A DNA stretch of 25,000 nt from Cryptomeria japonica (lineage: Eukaryota; Streptophyta; Pinopsida; Cupressales; Cupressaceae), in assembly GCF_030272615.1 (NCBI RefSeq), contig NW_026729166.1, positions 120,001 through 145,000 of the forward strand, written 5' to 3'. The position numbers and the translations under genes are program-made. Under the pieces are notes generated by a model. It searched no databases. It had not been told where the DNA came from and saw only the letters and a list, made by a program, of their open reading frames with translations. This document shows positions 1 through 8,564 of the stretch, piece after piece. The first letter of the stretch is position 1, and every line of letters begins with the position of its first letter.

Positions 1-557
1 CGGGTTAATTGCATTGTTTTCCCCGGGTGCGCTCCGAGGTGCGCAACATCGGTGCGCACCAAGGAGGGCTCCGAAGTGTGCTCCAAGGTGCGCACGATTC
101 GGAGCTCGGTTTGCCCGGGGTGCGCACACCTTGGCTGGGTTGCGCACCCTTTGTGCGCTCCAAGGTGCGCACGAAGTCGGAGCTCGGTTTGCCCCGGGTG
201 CGCACCTTCGCCAGGGTGCGCACCTTGATGCGCACGCCTTGGCTGGGCTGCGCACCTTGGTGGGCGCCATGGTGCGCACCTTTCGTGCGCTCCAAGGTGC
301 GCACGAAGTCGGAGCTCGGTTTGCCCCGGGTGCGCACCTTGGTGGGCGCCATGGTGCACTCCGAGGTGCCCAAGATTGGTGCGCACCAAGGAGCGCTCCG
401 AAGTGCGCTCCAAGGTGCGCAGGTGCGCGCGAAGTCGAAAGTTGGGTTAATTGTCCGGTTTGCCTCGGGTGCGCACCTTGCGTGCACCTTCGCCAGGGTG
501 GGCGCCTTGGTGCGCACACCTTGGCTGGGCTGCGCACCCGGGCGCGCACACCTTGGC
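1..557. repeat. GTGCGCACC-rich degenerate repeats
   Basis: The segment is a mosaic of short modules: GCTCCAAGGTGCGCAC, GAAGTCGGAGCTCGGTTTG, CCCCGGGTGCGCACC and CACCTTGGCTGGGCTGCGC. They recur in varying order. The 10-bp palindrome GGTGCGCACC is the commonest word. Equivalent blocks are at 6035-6591 and 12143-12699. Open frames on both strands through this block are by-products of repeat composition. Confidence 0.85.
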
Positions 558-675
558 ACCCGCGTTTCCTTCATTTTAAATTTTTTTTTTTTACAATCTC
601 TCAAGTGGGAAATTCTATAATCTCAACTTTTTTTGCCTTTTCAGGAAACTTTTGAATGGAGCGCATCATTGGTGC
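558..675. repeat. Diverged AT-rich module with T tracts
   Basis: An AT-rich island inside GC-rich repeats. It carries a run of T near 580-592, the words GGGAAATTCTATAATCTC, a second T run and TTGCCTTTTCAGGAAAC, then GAGCGCATCATTGGTGCGC. It is a diverged relative of the five modules at 2531-4489, which share GCGTT(T)CC, AAATTTT/AATCTC, TTTTTTGCCTTTTC-GGAAA and GCGCATCA-GGTGCGC. Copies are at 6592-6709 and 12700-12817. Confidence 0.75.
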
Positions 676-1105
676 GCTCCGAAGTGTGCTCCAAGGTGCG
701 CACCTCTGGTGTGCTCCAAAGCTCTCTCTAGCTGCGTGCACCTGCCCCGGCCGCGCACCCGGCCCCGCCCAGCTTCGCTCACCTGTCCCGGGCGTCTGGT
801 GCGGAACCTTAGAGTAAGAAACATCACCGTGCACCTTGGCCAACGTGCGCGACTCGACCGAGCGCGCACTGGCCGAGGTGCACACCGATTTCACCTGGGT
901 GCGCGCGCAGCACCTCGGGCGCACCGGGGTGCGCGCACAACGCCCAGGTTGCACCGTGGCCTGTGTGCTCGGGGCGCCTCGGGTGCGCGCTCGGTGTCGC
1001 CCCCGCGCGCGCGGTAGTGCGGGCAGCGCACCCCGGCCCGGCCCGGCCCCGACGAGAACGCAAACGGGCAAAAGGTTTATTCAAATAGCATTGCGACGCC
1101 CGGCG
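676..1105. other. GC-rich flank on the 3' side of the 5S gene
   Basis: About 430 bp with no gene and few internal repeats compared with the surroundings. It is rich in GC and in GTGCGCGC words. At 1031-1050 four C runs are separated by GG, giving G-quadruplex potential on the minus strand about 70 nt past the end of the 5S gene. Copies are at 6710-7139 and 12818-13248. Confidence 0.6.
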
Positions 1106-1118
1106 AAAAACTAAAAAA
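1106..1118 (-). terminator. Pol III terminator of 5S copy 1 (T6 then T5)
   Basis: On the minus strand the 5S 3' end is followed by TTTTTT (1118-1113), AG, then TTTTT (1110-1106). Four or more T on the coding strand is the usual Pol III stop, so this is a primary terminator with a backup. Confidence 0.9.
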
Positions 1119-1236
1119 GGGTGCAACACCGGGACTTCCCGGGAGGTCACCCATCCCAGTACTACTCCGGCCCAAGCGCGCTTAACTGCGGAGTTCTGAT
1201 GGGATCCGGTGCACTAACGCTGGTATGATCGCACCC
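1119..1236 (-). rRNA. 5S ribosomal RNA, copy 1
   Basis: The minus strand reads as a complete plant 5S rRNA of 118 nt, starting GGGTGCGATCATACCAGCG and ending GGTGTTGCACCC, so the two ends can pair as helix I. The internal Pol III control region is intact: the A box around nt 50-66 (AGTTAAGCGCGCTTGGG) and the C box region around nt 83-103 (ATGGGTGACCTCCCGGGAAG), which TFIIIA binds in other eukaryotes. The BamHI word GGATCC common in plant 5S genes is at nt 30-35. A C occupies position -1, as in other plant 5S genes. I see no clear TATA-like box near -28. The 3' end is followed at once by six T. The sequence matches the gymnosperm type as I remember it. Exact ends may differ by 1-2 nt. The gene runs opposite to the Pol I promoter boxes. 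Confidence 0.97.
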
Positions 1237-1640
1237 GTTATGAGCTTGTCGCAGTGTGTACTTAGCAAACCGCGACCCACGTGCGAATCCACCCCGGCCA
1301 CCCACCCCCGTCGAGGTGCACACCCTCCCTCGCGAAGTGCGCCCCGTTCGCCAAGTGTGAGCCCTGCCCGGGTGCGCGCACCTTGCTAGGGCGTCGGGTG
1401 TGCACCCGGCCCGGCCTACGTGCGTGCACCTGGACGGGGCGTCGTGTGCGTGCAGTGTCCCGTCTGCAACGCGGTGCCCACACACCACCTCGGGCGCAAC
1501 GACCTGCGCTCACATGTGGGCCGAGTGCACCTTGGTGCATGTTCGGGGCGCCTCGGGTGCACGCTCGATCTTGCCCCGGTGCACCAAGGCGCTCGGTTTG
1601 CCCCGGGTGCGCACTTGGTGCAAGGTGGGCACCCAAAATA
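1237..1640. other. 5' flank of the 5S gene, GC-rich
   Basis: About 400 bp upstream of the 5S gene in its own direction. The first 30 bp, nearest the gene, are less GC-rich (minus strand ACTGCGACAAGCTCATAAC before the start) and may hold upstream Pol III elements, but no clear TATA-like box is present. The rest is C-rich with scattered GTGCACC words. One frame here resembles a C2H2 zinc finger, which I treat as chance. Copies are at 7271-7674 and 13380-13783. Confidence 0.6.
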
Positions 1641-2030
1641 GGGATCAAGCACCAAAACACAAGTTTCGGGATGCAAAATGGGACCCAAGGACCACAAATG
1701 CGTTCCAAGACCCATGATGGGTCCACGAGAACAAAAATGTGTTCCGAGACTTAATAAACAAATATTGGGTTTTAGGAGAAGAAACATGCTCTGATGCCCA
1801 AAACGAGAATCGACCCCGAAAAGGCCACAGGCCAAAAGTGGGATGCGAGACAAAAAAAAATGGGACCCGAGGACCAAAATTGGGTTCCCAGGTCGAAGAC
1901 AGGGCAACCGGACAAGAAACGACCTCTAAGGCTCGAAATGAGTCCCGACGACTAAAACTTGACAAGAAGCACCCATCAGGCACCCAACTCGACACCCATG
2001 GGATGCCGACCCACCCGGGCTTCCACCTAG
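1641..2030. other. AT-richer low-repeat island
   Basis: About 390 bp that break the GC-rich repeat pattern. It has A-rich runs, including nine A near 1852-1860, and weak internal similarity built on AAATGGGACCC-AGGACCA and GTTCC-AGAC words. No RNA gene, promoter or coding signal is recognised. Open frames occur on both strands and are not supported. Copies at 7675-8064 and 13784-14173 are nearly identical. Confidence 0.6.
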
Positions 2031-2530
2031 CACACCTTGGCACCCACCCACCCTCGCACCCAACCTCGCACCCAACTTAGCACCTTTGAACCCACATTGG
2101 CACTCACCCTGACCCTGGCACCTTGGAACCCACATTGGCACTCACCTTGACCCTGGCACCCACCTTTGCACTCACCTTGGGACCCACCCTGGCTCCCACC
2201 TCGGCACCCACCCAGACACCCACCTTGGTTCCTTGGCACCCACCTTGGATCCTTGGCACCCACCCCGACACCCACCTTGGCACGCAACTTGGCTACTTGC
2301 CACCCACCTTGGCTCCTTGACGCCCACCCCGACAACCACCCCGTGACCTACCCTGGCTAGGGTTGGTGCACACCCACCCTGGTGCCCACCTTGGCACCCA
2401 CCCCATGACCCACCTTGGCACGCACCTTAGTACCCACCCCGTTACCCACCCTAGGACCCACCCCGTGACCCACCTTGGCCAGGGTGGGTGCCTTGGTGCG
2501 CACAACTTGCCTGGGCTGCACACCAGGGCG
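2031..2530. repeat. CACCC/CACCTTGG degenerate short tandem repeats
   Basis: A strand-asymmetric, C-rich array of about 10-20-bp degenerate words (GGCACCCACCTTGG, CACTCACCTTGACCCTGG, CACCCCGTGACCCACC). At 2043-2061 four CCC runs are separated by 1, 1 and 5 bases, a strong G-quadruplex pattern on the minus strand. The equivalent block in copy 2 is 8065-8564. Confidence 0.85.
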
Positions 2531-3690
2531 GGCTCAAGATGGCACCCGCGTTCCGTTTTTTTCACTATCTTTCAAAACGGAAATTTTAAAATCTCGTTTT
2601 TTTTTTTTTTTTGCCTTTTCTGGAAATTAGTGAAGGCAGCGCATCAAAGGTGCGCAATGCTGGTGCGAACCCGGGAGCGCTCCGATGTGTGCTCCAAGGT
2701 GCGGCGTGCACGAAGTCCGAGCCCGGCTTGCCCCGGGTGCGCACCTCGCGTGCACCTTCGCCGGGGTGAGCACCTTGGCTGGGTTGCGCGCCCTGGTGCG
2801 CACCAAGGAGCGCTCTGAAGTGTGCTCCAAGGTGCGGCGTGCACGAAGTCGGAGCTCGGTTTGCCCCGGGTGTGCACCTCGGGTGCGCACCTCGCGTGCA
2901 CCTTCGCTGCGGTGGGCACCTTGGCTGGGTTGCGCGCCTTGGTGGGCACCATGCAGTGCACGAAGTCGGAGCCCGGTTTGCCCCGGGCGCGCACCTCCGC
3001 CAGGGTGGGCACCTTGGTGCGCACAACTTGCCTGGGCTGCGCACCAGGAAGGGCTCAAGATGGCACCCGCGTTCCGTTTTTTTCACTATCTTTCAGAACG
3101 GAAATTTTAAAATATCATTTTTTTTTGCCTTTTCTGGAAATTAGTGAAGGCAGCGCATCAAAGGTGCGCAACGCTGGTGCGAACCTGGGAGCGCTCCGAT
3201 GTGTGCTCCAAGGTGCGGCGTGCACGAAGTCGGAGCCCGGTTTGCCCCGGGTGCGCCCTGGTGGGCACCATGGTGCGCACCAAGGAGCGCTCCGAAGTGT
3301 GCTCCAAGGTGCGGCCTGCACGAAGTCGGAGCCCGGTTTGCCCCGGGCGTGCACCGCGGGTGGGCACCTTGGTGCGCATGCCTTGCCTGGGCTGCGCACC
3401 AGGGCGGGCTCAAGATGGCACCCGCGTTCCGTTTTTTTCACTATCTTTCAAAACGGAAATTTTAAAATCTCATTTTTTTTTGCCTTTTCTGGAAATTAGT
3501 GAAGGCAGCGCATCAAAGGTGCGCACCTCGCTGCCCACCACGGTGCGCAACGCCGGTGGGCACCCGGGAGTGCTTCGAAGTGTGCTCCAAGGTGCTGCGT
3601 GCACGTTGTCGGAGCCCGGTTTGCCCCGGGTGCGCACCTCGCGTGCACCTTCGTCGGGGTGGGCACCTTGGCTGGGTTTGCCCCGGCTGC

Positions 3691-3781
3691 GCTCCGAAGC
3701 GGGGTTATTGGAGCGCCGCCTCTTTTTTTGTCGGAGCGTTTGGTGGGGTTTCTCGCATTGGCTCTTCCCAGGCCCGGTTGC
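3691..3781. repeat. Duplicated 90-bp unique-looking module
   Basis: A segment unlike the surrounding repeats: GCTCCGAAGCGGGGTTA, GGAGCGCC, a run of seven T, GAGCGTTTGGTGGGGTTTC and TTCCCAGGCCCGGTTG. It recurs at 4160-4249 with a few changes, and in copy 2 at 9725-9815 and 10194-10283. No function is recognised. Confidence 0.75.
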
Positions 3782-4159
3782 CACCCTGGCGCGCACGAAG
3801 TCGGAAGTAGGGTTAATTGCCCGGGTGCGCACCTTTGCCAGGGTGGGCACCTTACCTGGGCTGTGCACCAGGGCGGGCTCAAGATGGCACCCGCGTTCCG
3901 TTTTTTTCACTATCTTTCAAAACGGAAATTTTAAAATCTCCTCTTTTTTTTGCCTTTTCTGTAAATTAGTGAAGGCAGCGCATCAAAGGTGCGCACCTCG
4001 CTGCCCACCTTGGTGTGCTCTGAGGTGCGCACCCGGGAGCGCTACGAAGTGTGCTCCAAGGTGCGGCGTGCACGTTGTCGGAGCCCGGTTTGCCCCGGGT
4101 GCGCACCTCGCCTGCACCTTGGCCGGGGTGGGCACCCTGGCTGGGTTTGCCCAGGGTGC

Positions 4160-4249
4160 GCTCCGAAGCGGGGTTACTGGAGCGCCCCCTCTTTTTTTGT
4201 CAGAGCGTTTGGTGGGGTTTCTCGCATTGGCTCTTCCCAGGCCCGGTTG
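4160..4249. repeat. Second copy of the duplicated 90-bp module
   Basis: Repeat of 3691-3781, 469 bp further on, with substitutions such as TTACTGG for TTATTGG and TTGTCAGAG for TTGTCGGAG. Both sit between the same kinds of modules, so a segment of about 470 bp was duplicated as a whole. Confidence 0.75.
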
Positions 4250-4489
4250 TTGGGTGCGCTCCCACCCTGGCGCGCGCGAAGTTGGAAGTTGGGTTAATTG
4301 CCCGGGCGCGCACCTTCGCCAGGGTGGGCACCTTGGTGCGCACACCTTGGCTGGGCTGCGCACCAGGGCGGGCTCAAGATGGCACCAGCATTCCCTTTTT
4401 CTCACTATCTTTCAAAACGGAAATTTTAAAATCTCGTTTTTTTTTGCCTTTTATGGAAATTAGTGAAGGCATCGCATCAAAGGTGCGCA

Positions 4490-5970
4490 CCTCGCTGCCC
4501 ACCTTGGTGTGCTCCGAGGTGCCCACCACGGTGCGCTCCGAGGTGCCCACCACGGTGCGCAACGCCGGTGCGAACCCGGGAGCGCCCCGATGTGTGCTCC
4601 AAGGTGCGGCGTGCACGAAGCCGGACCCCGGTTTGCCCCGGGTGCGCACCTCGCGTGCACCTTGGTGCGCACACCTTGGCTGGGTTGCGCGGCCTGGTGG
4701 GCACCATGGTGCGCACCAAGGAGCGCTCCGAAGTGTGCTCCAAGGTGCGGCGTGCACGAAGTCCTAGCCCGGTTTGCCCCGGGTGCGCACCTTCGCCGCG
4801 GTGGGCACCATGGCGTGCACGAAGTCGGAGCCCGGTTTGCCCCGGGTGCGCACCTCGCGTGCACCTTCGCCGGGGTGGGCACCTCGGCTGGGTTGCGCGC
4901 CCTGGTGCGCACCAAGGAGCGCTCCGAAGTGTGCTCCAAGGTGCGGCGTGCACGAAGTCAGAGCCCGGTTTGCCCCGGGTGCGCACCTTCGCCGCGGTGG
5001 GCACCCTGGTGCGCACCATGGCGTGCACGAAGTCGGAGCCCGGTTTGCCCCGGGTGCGCACCTCGCGTGCACCTTCGGCGGGGTTGCGCGCCCTGGTGCG
5101 CACCAAGGAGCGCTCCGAAGTGTGCTCCAAGGTGCGGCGTGCACGAAGTCGGAGCCCGGTTTGCCCCGGGTGCGCACCTCGCGTGCACCTTCGGCGGGGT
5201 TGCGCGCCCTGGTGGGCACCATGGTGCGCACCAAGGAGCGCTCCGAAGTGTGCTCCAAGGTGCGGCGTGCACGAAGTCGGAGCCCGGTTTGCCCCGGGTG
5301 CGCACCTCGCGTGCACCTTCGCCGCGGTGGGCACCATGGCGTGCACGAAGTCGGAGCCCGGTTTGCCCCGGGTGCGCACCTCGCGTGCACCTTCGCCGGG
5401 GTGGGCACCTCGGCTGGGTTGCGCGCCCTGGTGCGCACCAAGGAGCGCTCCGAAGTGTGCTCCAAGGTGCGGCGTGCACGAAGTCGGAGCCCGGTTTGCC
5501 CCGGGTGCGCACCTCGCGTGCACCTTCGCCGCGGTGGGCACCATGGCGTGCACGAAGTCGGAGCCCGGTTTGCCCCGGGTGCGCACCCCGCGTGCACCTT
5601 CGCCGGGGTGGGCACCTCGGCTGGGTTGCGCGCCCTGGTGCGCACCAAGGAGCGCTCCGAAGTGTGCTCCAAGGTGCGGCGTGCACGAAGTCGGAGCCCG
5701 GTTTGCCCCGGGTGCGCACCTCGCGTGCACCTTCGCCGCGGTGGGCACCTTGGCTGGGTTGGGCACCATTGAGCGCTCCGAAGTGTGCTCCAAGGTGCGC
5801 ACCATGGCCCTCCAAGGTGCGCAGCATGGCGTGCACGAAGTCAGAGCCCGGTTTGCCCCGGGTGCGCACCTCGCGTGCACCTTCGCCAGGGTGGGCACCT
5901 CGGTGCGCACACCTTCTCAATGTTTTCTTGCCTTTTCTGGAAATTGGTGAAGGCAGCGCATCAAAGGTGC
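4490..5970. repeat. 74/207-bp subrepeat array (copy 1)
   Basis: A dense array of near-identical modules. The shortest clear unit is 74 bp, from ATGGCGTGCACGAAGTCGG through CCCCGGGTGCGCACCTCGCG to CCGCGGTGGGCACC. It combines with a segment carrying GCGCACCAAGGAGCGCTCC and GAAGTGTGCTCCAAGGTGCG to give 207-bp composites, for example between 5431 and 5638. Long open frames cross the block on both strands because the units contain almost no stop codons. It ends in a partial AT-rich module. Confidence 0.9.
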
Positions 5971-7139
5971 GCACCTCGGTGTGCTCCGAGGTGCGAACCC
6001 GAGAGCGCTCCGAGGTGCCCACGAAGTCGAAAGTCGGGTTAATTGCATTGTTTTCCCCGGGTGCGCTCCGAGGTGCGCAACATCGGTGCGCACCAAGGAG
6101 GGCTCCGAAGTGTGCTCCAAGGTGCGCACGATTCGGAGCTCGGTTTGCCCGGGGTGCGCACACCTTGGCTGGGTTGCGCACCCTTTGTGCGCTCCAAGGT
6201 GCGCACGAAGTCGGAGCTCGGTTTGCCCCGGGTGCGCACCTTCGCCAGGGTGCGCACCTTGATGCGCACGCCTTGGCTGGGCTGCGCACCTTGGTGGGCG
6301 CCATGGTGCGCACCTTTCGTGCGCTCCAAGGTGCGCACGAAGTCGGAGCTCGGTTTGCCCCGGGTGCGCACCTTGGTGGGCGCCATGGTGCACTCCGAGG
6401 TGCCCAAGATTGGTGCGCACCAAGGAGCGCTCCGAAGTGCGCTCCAAGGTGCGCAGGTGCGCGCGAAGTCGAAAGTTGGGTTAATTGTCCGGTTTGCCTC
6501 GGGTGCGCACCTTGCGTGCACCTTCGCCAGGGTGGGCGCCTTGGTGCGCACACCTTGGCTGGGCTGCGCACCCGGGCGCGCACACCTTGGCACCCGCGTT
6601 TCCTTCATTTTAAATTTTTTTTTTTTACAATCTCTCAAGTGGGAAATTCTATAATCTCAACTTTTTTTGCCTTTTCAGGAAACTTTTGAATGGAGCGCAT
6701 CATTGGTGCGCTCCGAAGTGTGCTCCAAGGTGCGCACCTCTGGTGTGCTCCAAAGCTCTCTCCAGCTGCGTGCACCTGCCCCGGCCGCGCACCCGGCCCC
6801 GCCCAGCTTCGCTCACCTGTCCCGGGCGTCTGGTGCGGAACCTTAGAGTAAGAAACATCACCGTGCACCTTGGCCAACGTGCGCGACTCGACCGAGCGCG
6901 CACTGGCCGAGGTGCACACCGATTTCACCTGGGTGCGCGCGCAGCACCTCGGGCGCACCGGGGTGCGCGCACAACGCCCGGGTTGCACCGTGGCCTGTGT
7001 GCTCGGGGCGCCTCGGGTGCGCGCTCGGTGTCGCCCCCGCGCGCGCGGTAGTGCGGGCAGCGCACCCCGGCCCGGCCCGGCCCCGACGAGAACGCAAACG
7101 GGCAAAAGGTTTATTCAAATAGCATTGCGACGCCCGGCG

Positions 7140-7152
7140 AAAAACTAAGAAA
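7140..7152 (-). terminator. Degenerate Pol III terminator of 5S copy 2
   Basis: The minus strand after the 5S gene reads TTTCTT (7152-7147), AG, TTTTT (7144-7140). The first tract has only three consecutive T, below the usual minimum of four. The second T5 tract could act as a backup and would leave a 3' extension of up to about 13 nt. Confidence 0.85.
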
Positions 7153-7270
7153 GGGTGCAACACCGGGACTTCCCGGGAGGTCACCCATCCCAGTACTACT
7201 CCGGCCCAAGCGCGCTTAACTGCGGAGTTCTGATGGGATCCGGTGCACTAACGCTGGTATGATCGCACCC
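7153..7270 (-). rRNA. 5S ribosomal RNA, copy 2
   Basis: Identical over its 118 nt to copy 1 as far as I can read, with the same A box, C box and closing helix. The difference is just outside the gene: the T6 tract is broken by a C (TTTCTT). The gene body looks functional. The transcript may be longer if the weakened stop is read through. Confidence 0.97.
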
Positions 7271-8064
7271 GTTATGAGCTTGTCGCAGTGTGTACTTAGC
7301 AAACCGCGACCCACGTGCGAATCCACCCCGGCCACCCACCCCCGTCGAGGTGCACACCCTCCCTCGCGAAGTGCGCCCCGTTCGCCAAGTGTGAGCCCTG
7401 CCCGGGTGCGCGCACCTTGCTAGGGCGTCGGGTGTGCACCCGGCCCGGCCTACGTGCGTGCACCTGGACGGGGCGTCGTGTGCGTGCAGTGTCCCGTCTG
7501 CAACGCGGTGCCCACACACCACCTCGGGCGCAACGACCTGCGCTCACATGTGGGCCGAGTGCACCTTGGTGCATGTTCGGGGCGCCTCGGGTGCACGCTC
7601 GATCTTGCCCCGGTGCACCAAGGCGCTCGGTTTGCCCCGGGTGCGCACTTGGTGCAAGGTGGGCACCCAAAATAGGGATCAAGCACCAAAACACAAGTTT
7701 CGGGATGCAAAATGGGACCCAAGGACCACAAATGCGTTCCAAGACCCATGATGGGTCCACGAGAACAAAAATGTGTTCCGAGACTTAATAAACAAATATT
7801 GGGTTTTAGGAGAAGAAACATGCTCTGATGCCCAAAACGAGAATCGACCCCGAAAAGGCCACAGGCCAAAAGTGGGATGCGAGACAAAAAAAAATGGGAC
7901 CCGAGGACCAAAATTGGGTTCCCAGGTCGAAGACAGGGCAACCGGACAAGAAACGACCTCTAAGGCTCGAAATGAGTCCCGACGACTAAAACTTGACAAG
8001 AAGCACCCATCAGGCACCCAACTCGACACCCATGGGATGCCGACCCACCCGGGCTTCCACCTAG

Positions 8065-8564
8065 CACACCTTGGCACCCACCCACCCTCGCACCCAACCT
8101 CGCACCCAACTTAGCACCTTTGAACCCACATTGGCACTCACCCTGACCCTGGCACCTTGGAACCCACATTGGCACTCACCTTGACCCTGGCACCCACCTT
8201 TGCACTCACCTTGGGACCCACCCTGGCTCCCACCTCGGCACCCACCCAGACACCCACCTTGGTTCCTTGGCACCCACCTTGGATCCTTGGCACCCACCCC
8301 GACACCCACCTTGGCACGCAACTTGGCTACTTGCCACCCACCTTGGCTCCTTGACGCCCACCCCGACAACCACCCCGTGACCTACCCTGGCTAGGGTTGG
8401 TGCACACCCACCCTGGTGCCCACCTTGGCACCCACCCCATGACCCACCTTGGCACGCACCTTAGTACCCACCCCGTTACCCACCCTAGGACCCACCCCGT
8501 GACCCACCTTGGCCAGGGTGGGTGCCTTGGTGCGCACAACTTGCCTGGGCTGCACACCAGGGCG
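8065..8564. repeat. CACCC/CACCTTGG array, copy 2
   Basis: Same block as 2031-2530. The four-CCC pattern is at 8077-8095. Confidence 0.85.

Larger units (their letters stand above)
2531..4489. repeat. Five-fold array of AT-rich hairpin modules (copy 1)
   Basis: Five modules of about 120 bp start at 2531, 3052, 3407, 3877 and 4371, separated by GTGCGCACC-type filler. Each runs GGCTCAAGATGGCACC, a stem-loop with 9-bp arms TTCCGTTTT and AAAACGGAA around a 14-nt loop, AATTTTAAAATCTC, a T tract, then GCCTTTTCTGGAAATTAGTG and GCATCAAAGGTGCGCA. The T tracts are 16, 9, 9, 8 and 9 long. The left arm is altered in module 5 and the right arm in module 2. A partial sixth module is at 5921-5973. The function is unknown. 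T tracts on the plus strand could stop Pol III or affect Pol I passage, but this is speculation. Confidence 0.85.
1..6034. repeat. 6.03-kb higher-order spacer repeat, copy 1
   Basis: Positions 1-6034 recur almost base for base at 6035-12142, and their first part recurs again at 12143-14632. The window opens in mid-unit, so further copies may lie to the left. In order the unit holds GTGCGCACC-rich repeats, an AT-rich module, the 5S gene (minus strand), a low-repeat island, a CACCC block, a five-fold AT-hairpin block and a 74/207-bp array. By eye I find roughly a dozen substitutions against copy 2, which implies very recent duplication or active homogenisation. Copy 1 differs from both later copies at 729 (t versus c) and 946 (a versus g), so copies 2 and 3 look like the closer pair. 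Confidence 0.95.

Noticed and set aside
1420-1641. Peptide with CPVC...H...H spacing resembling a C2H2 zinc finger, in all three 6-kb units
   Set aside because: The spacing is C-x2-C-x15-H-x4-H rather than the normal x12, without the usual Phe/Leu core. It is a single short frame in a GC-rich 5S flank, with other frames open too.
2597-2612. T16 tract as a Pol III terminator of a plus-strand small RNA gene
   Set aside because: No A box/B box or other Pol III promoter is recognisable upstream on the plus strand, and the tract belongs to a repeated AT-rich module.
2531-2656. AT-rich module as a retroposon tail or transposon end
   Set aside because: I see no flanking target-site duplication, no terminal inverted repeat and no coding remnant. 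The copies sit at regular places within a tandem structure.
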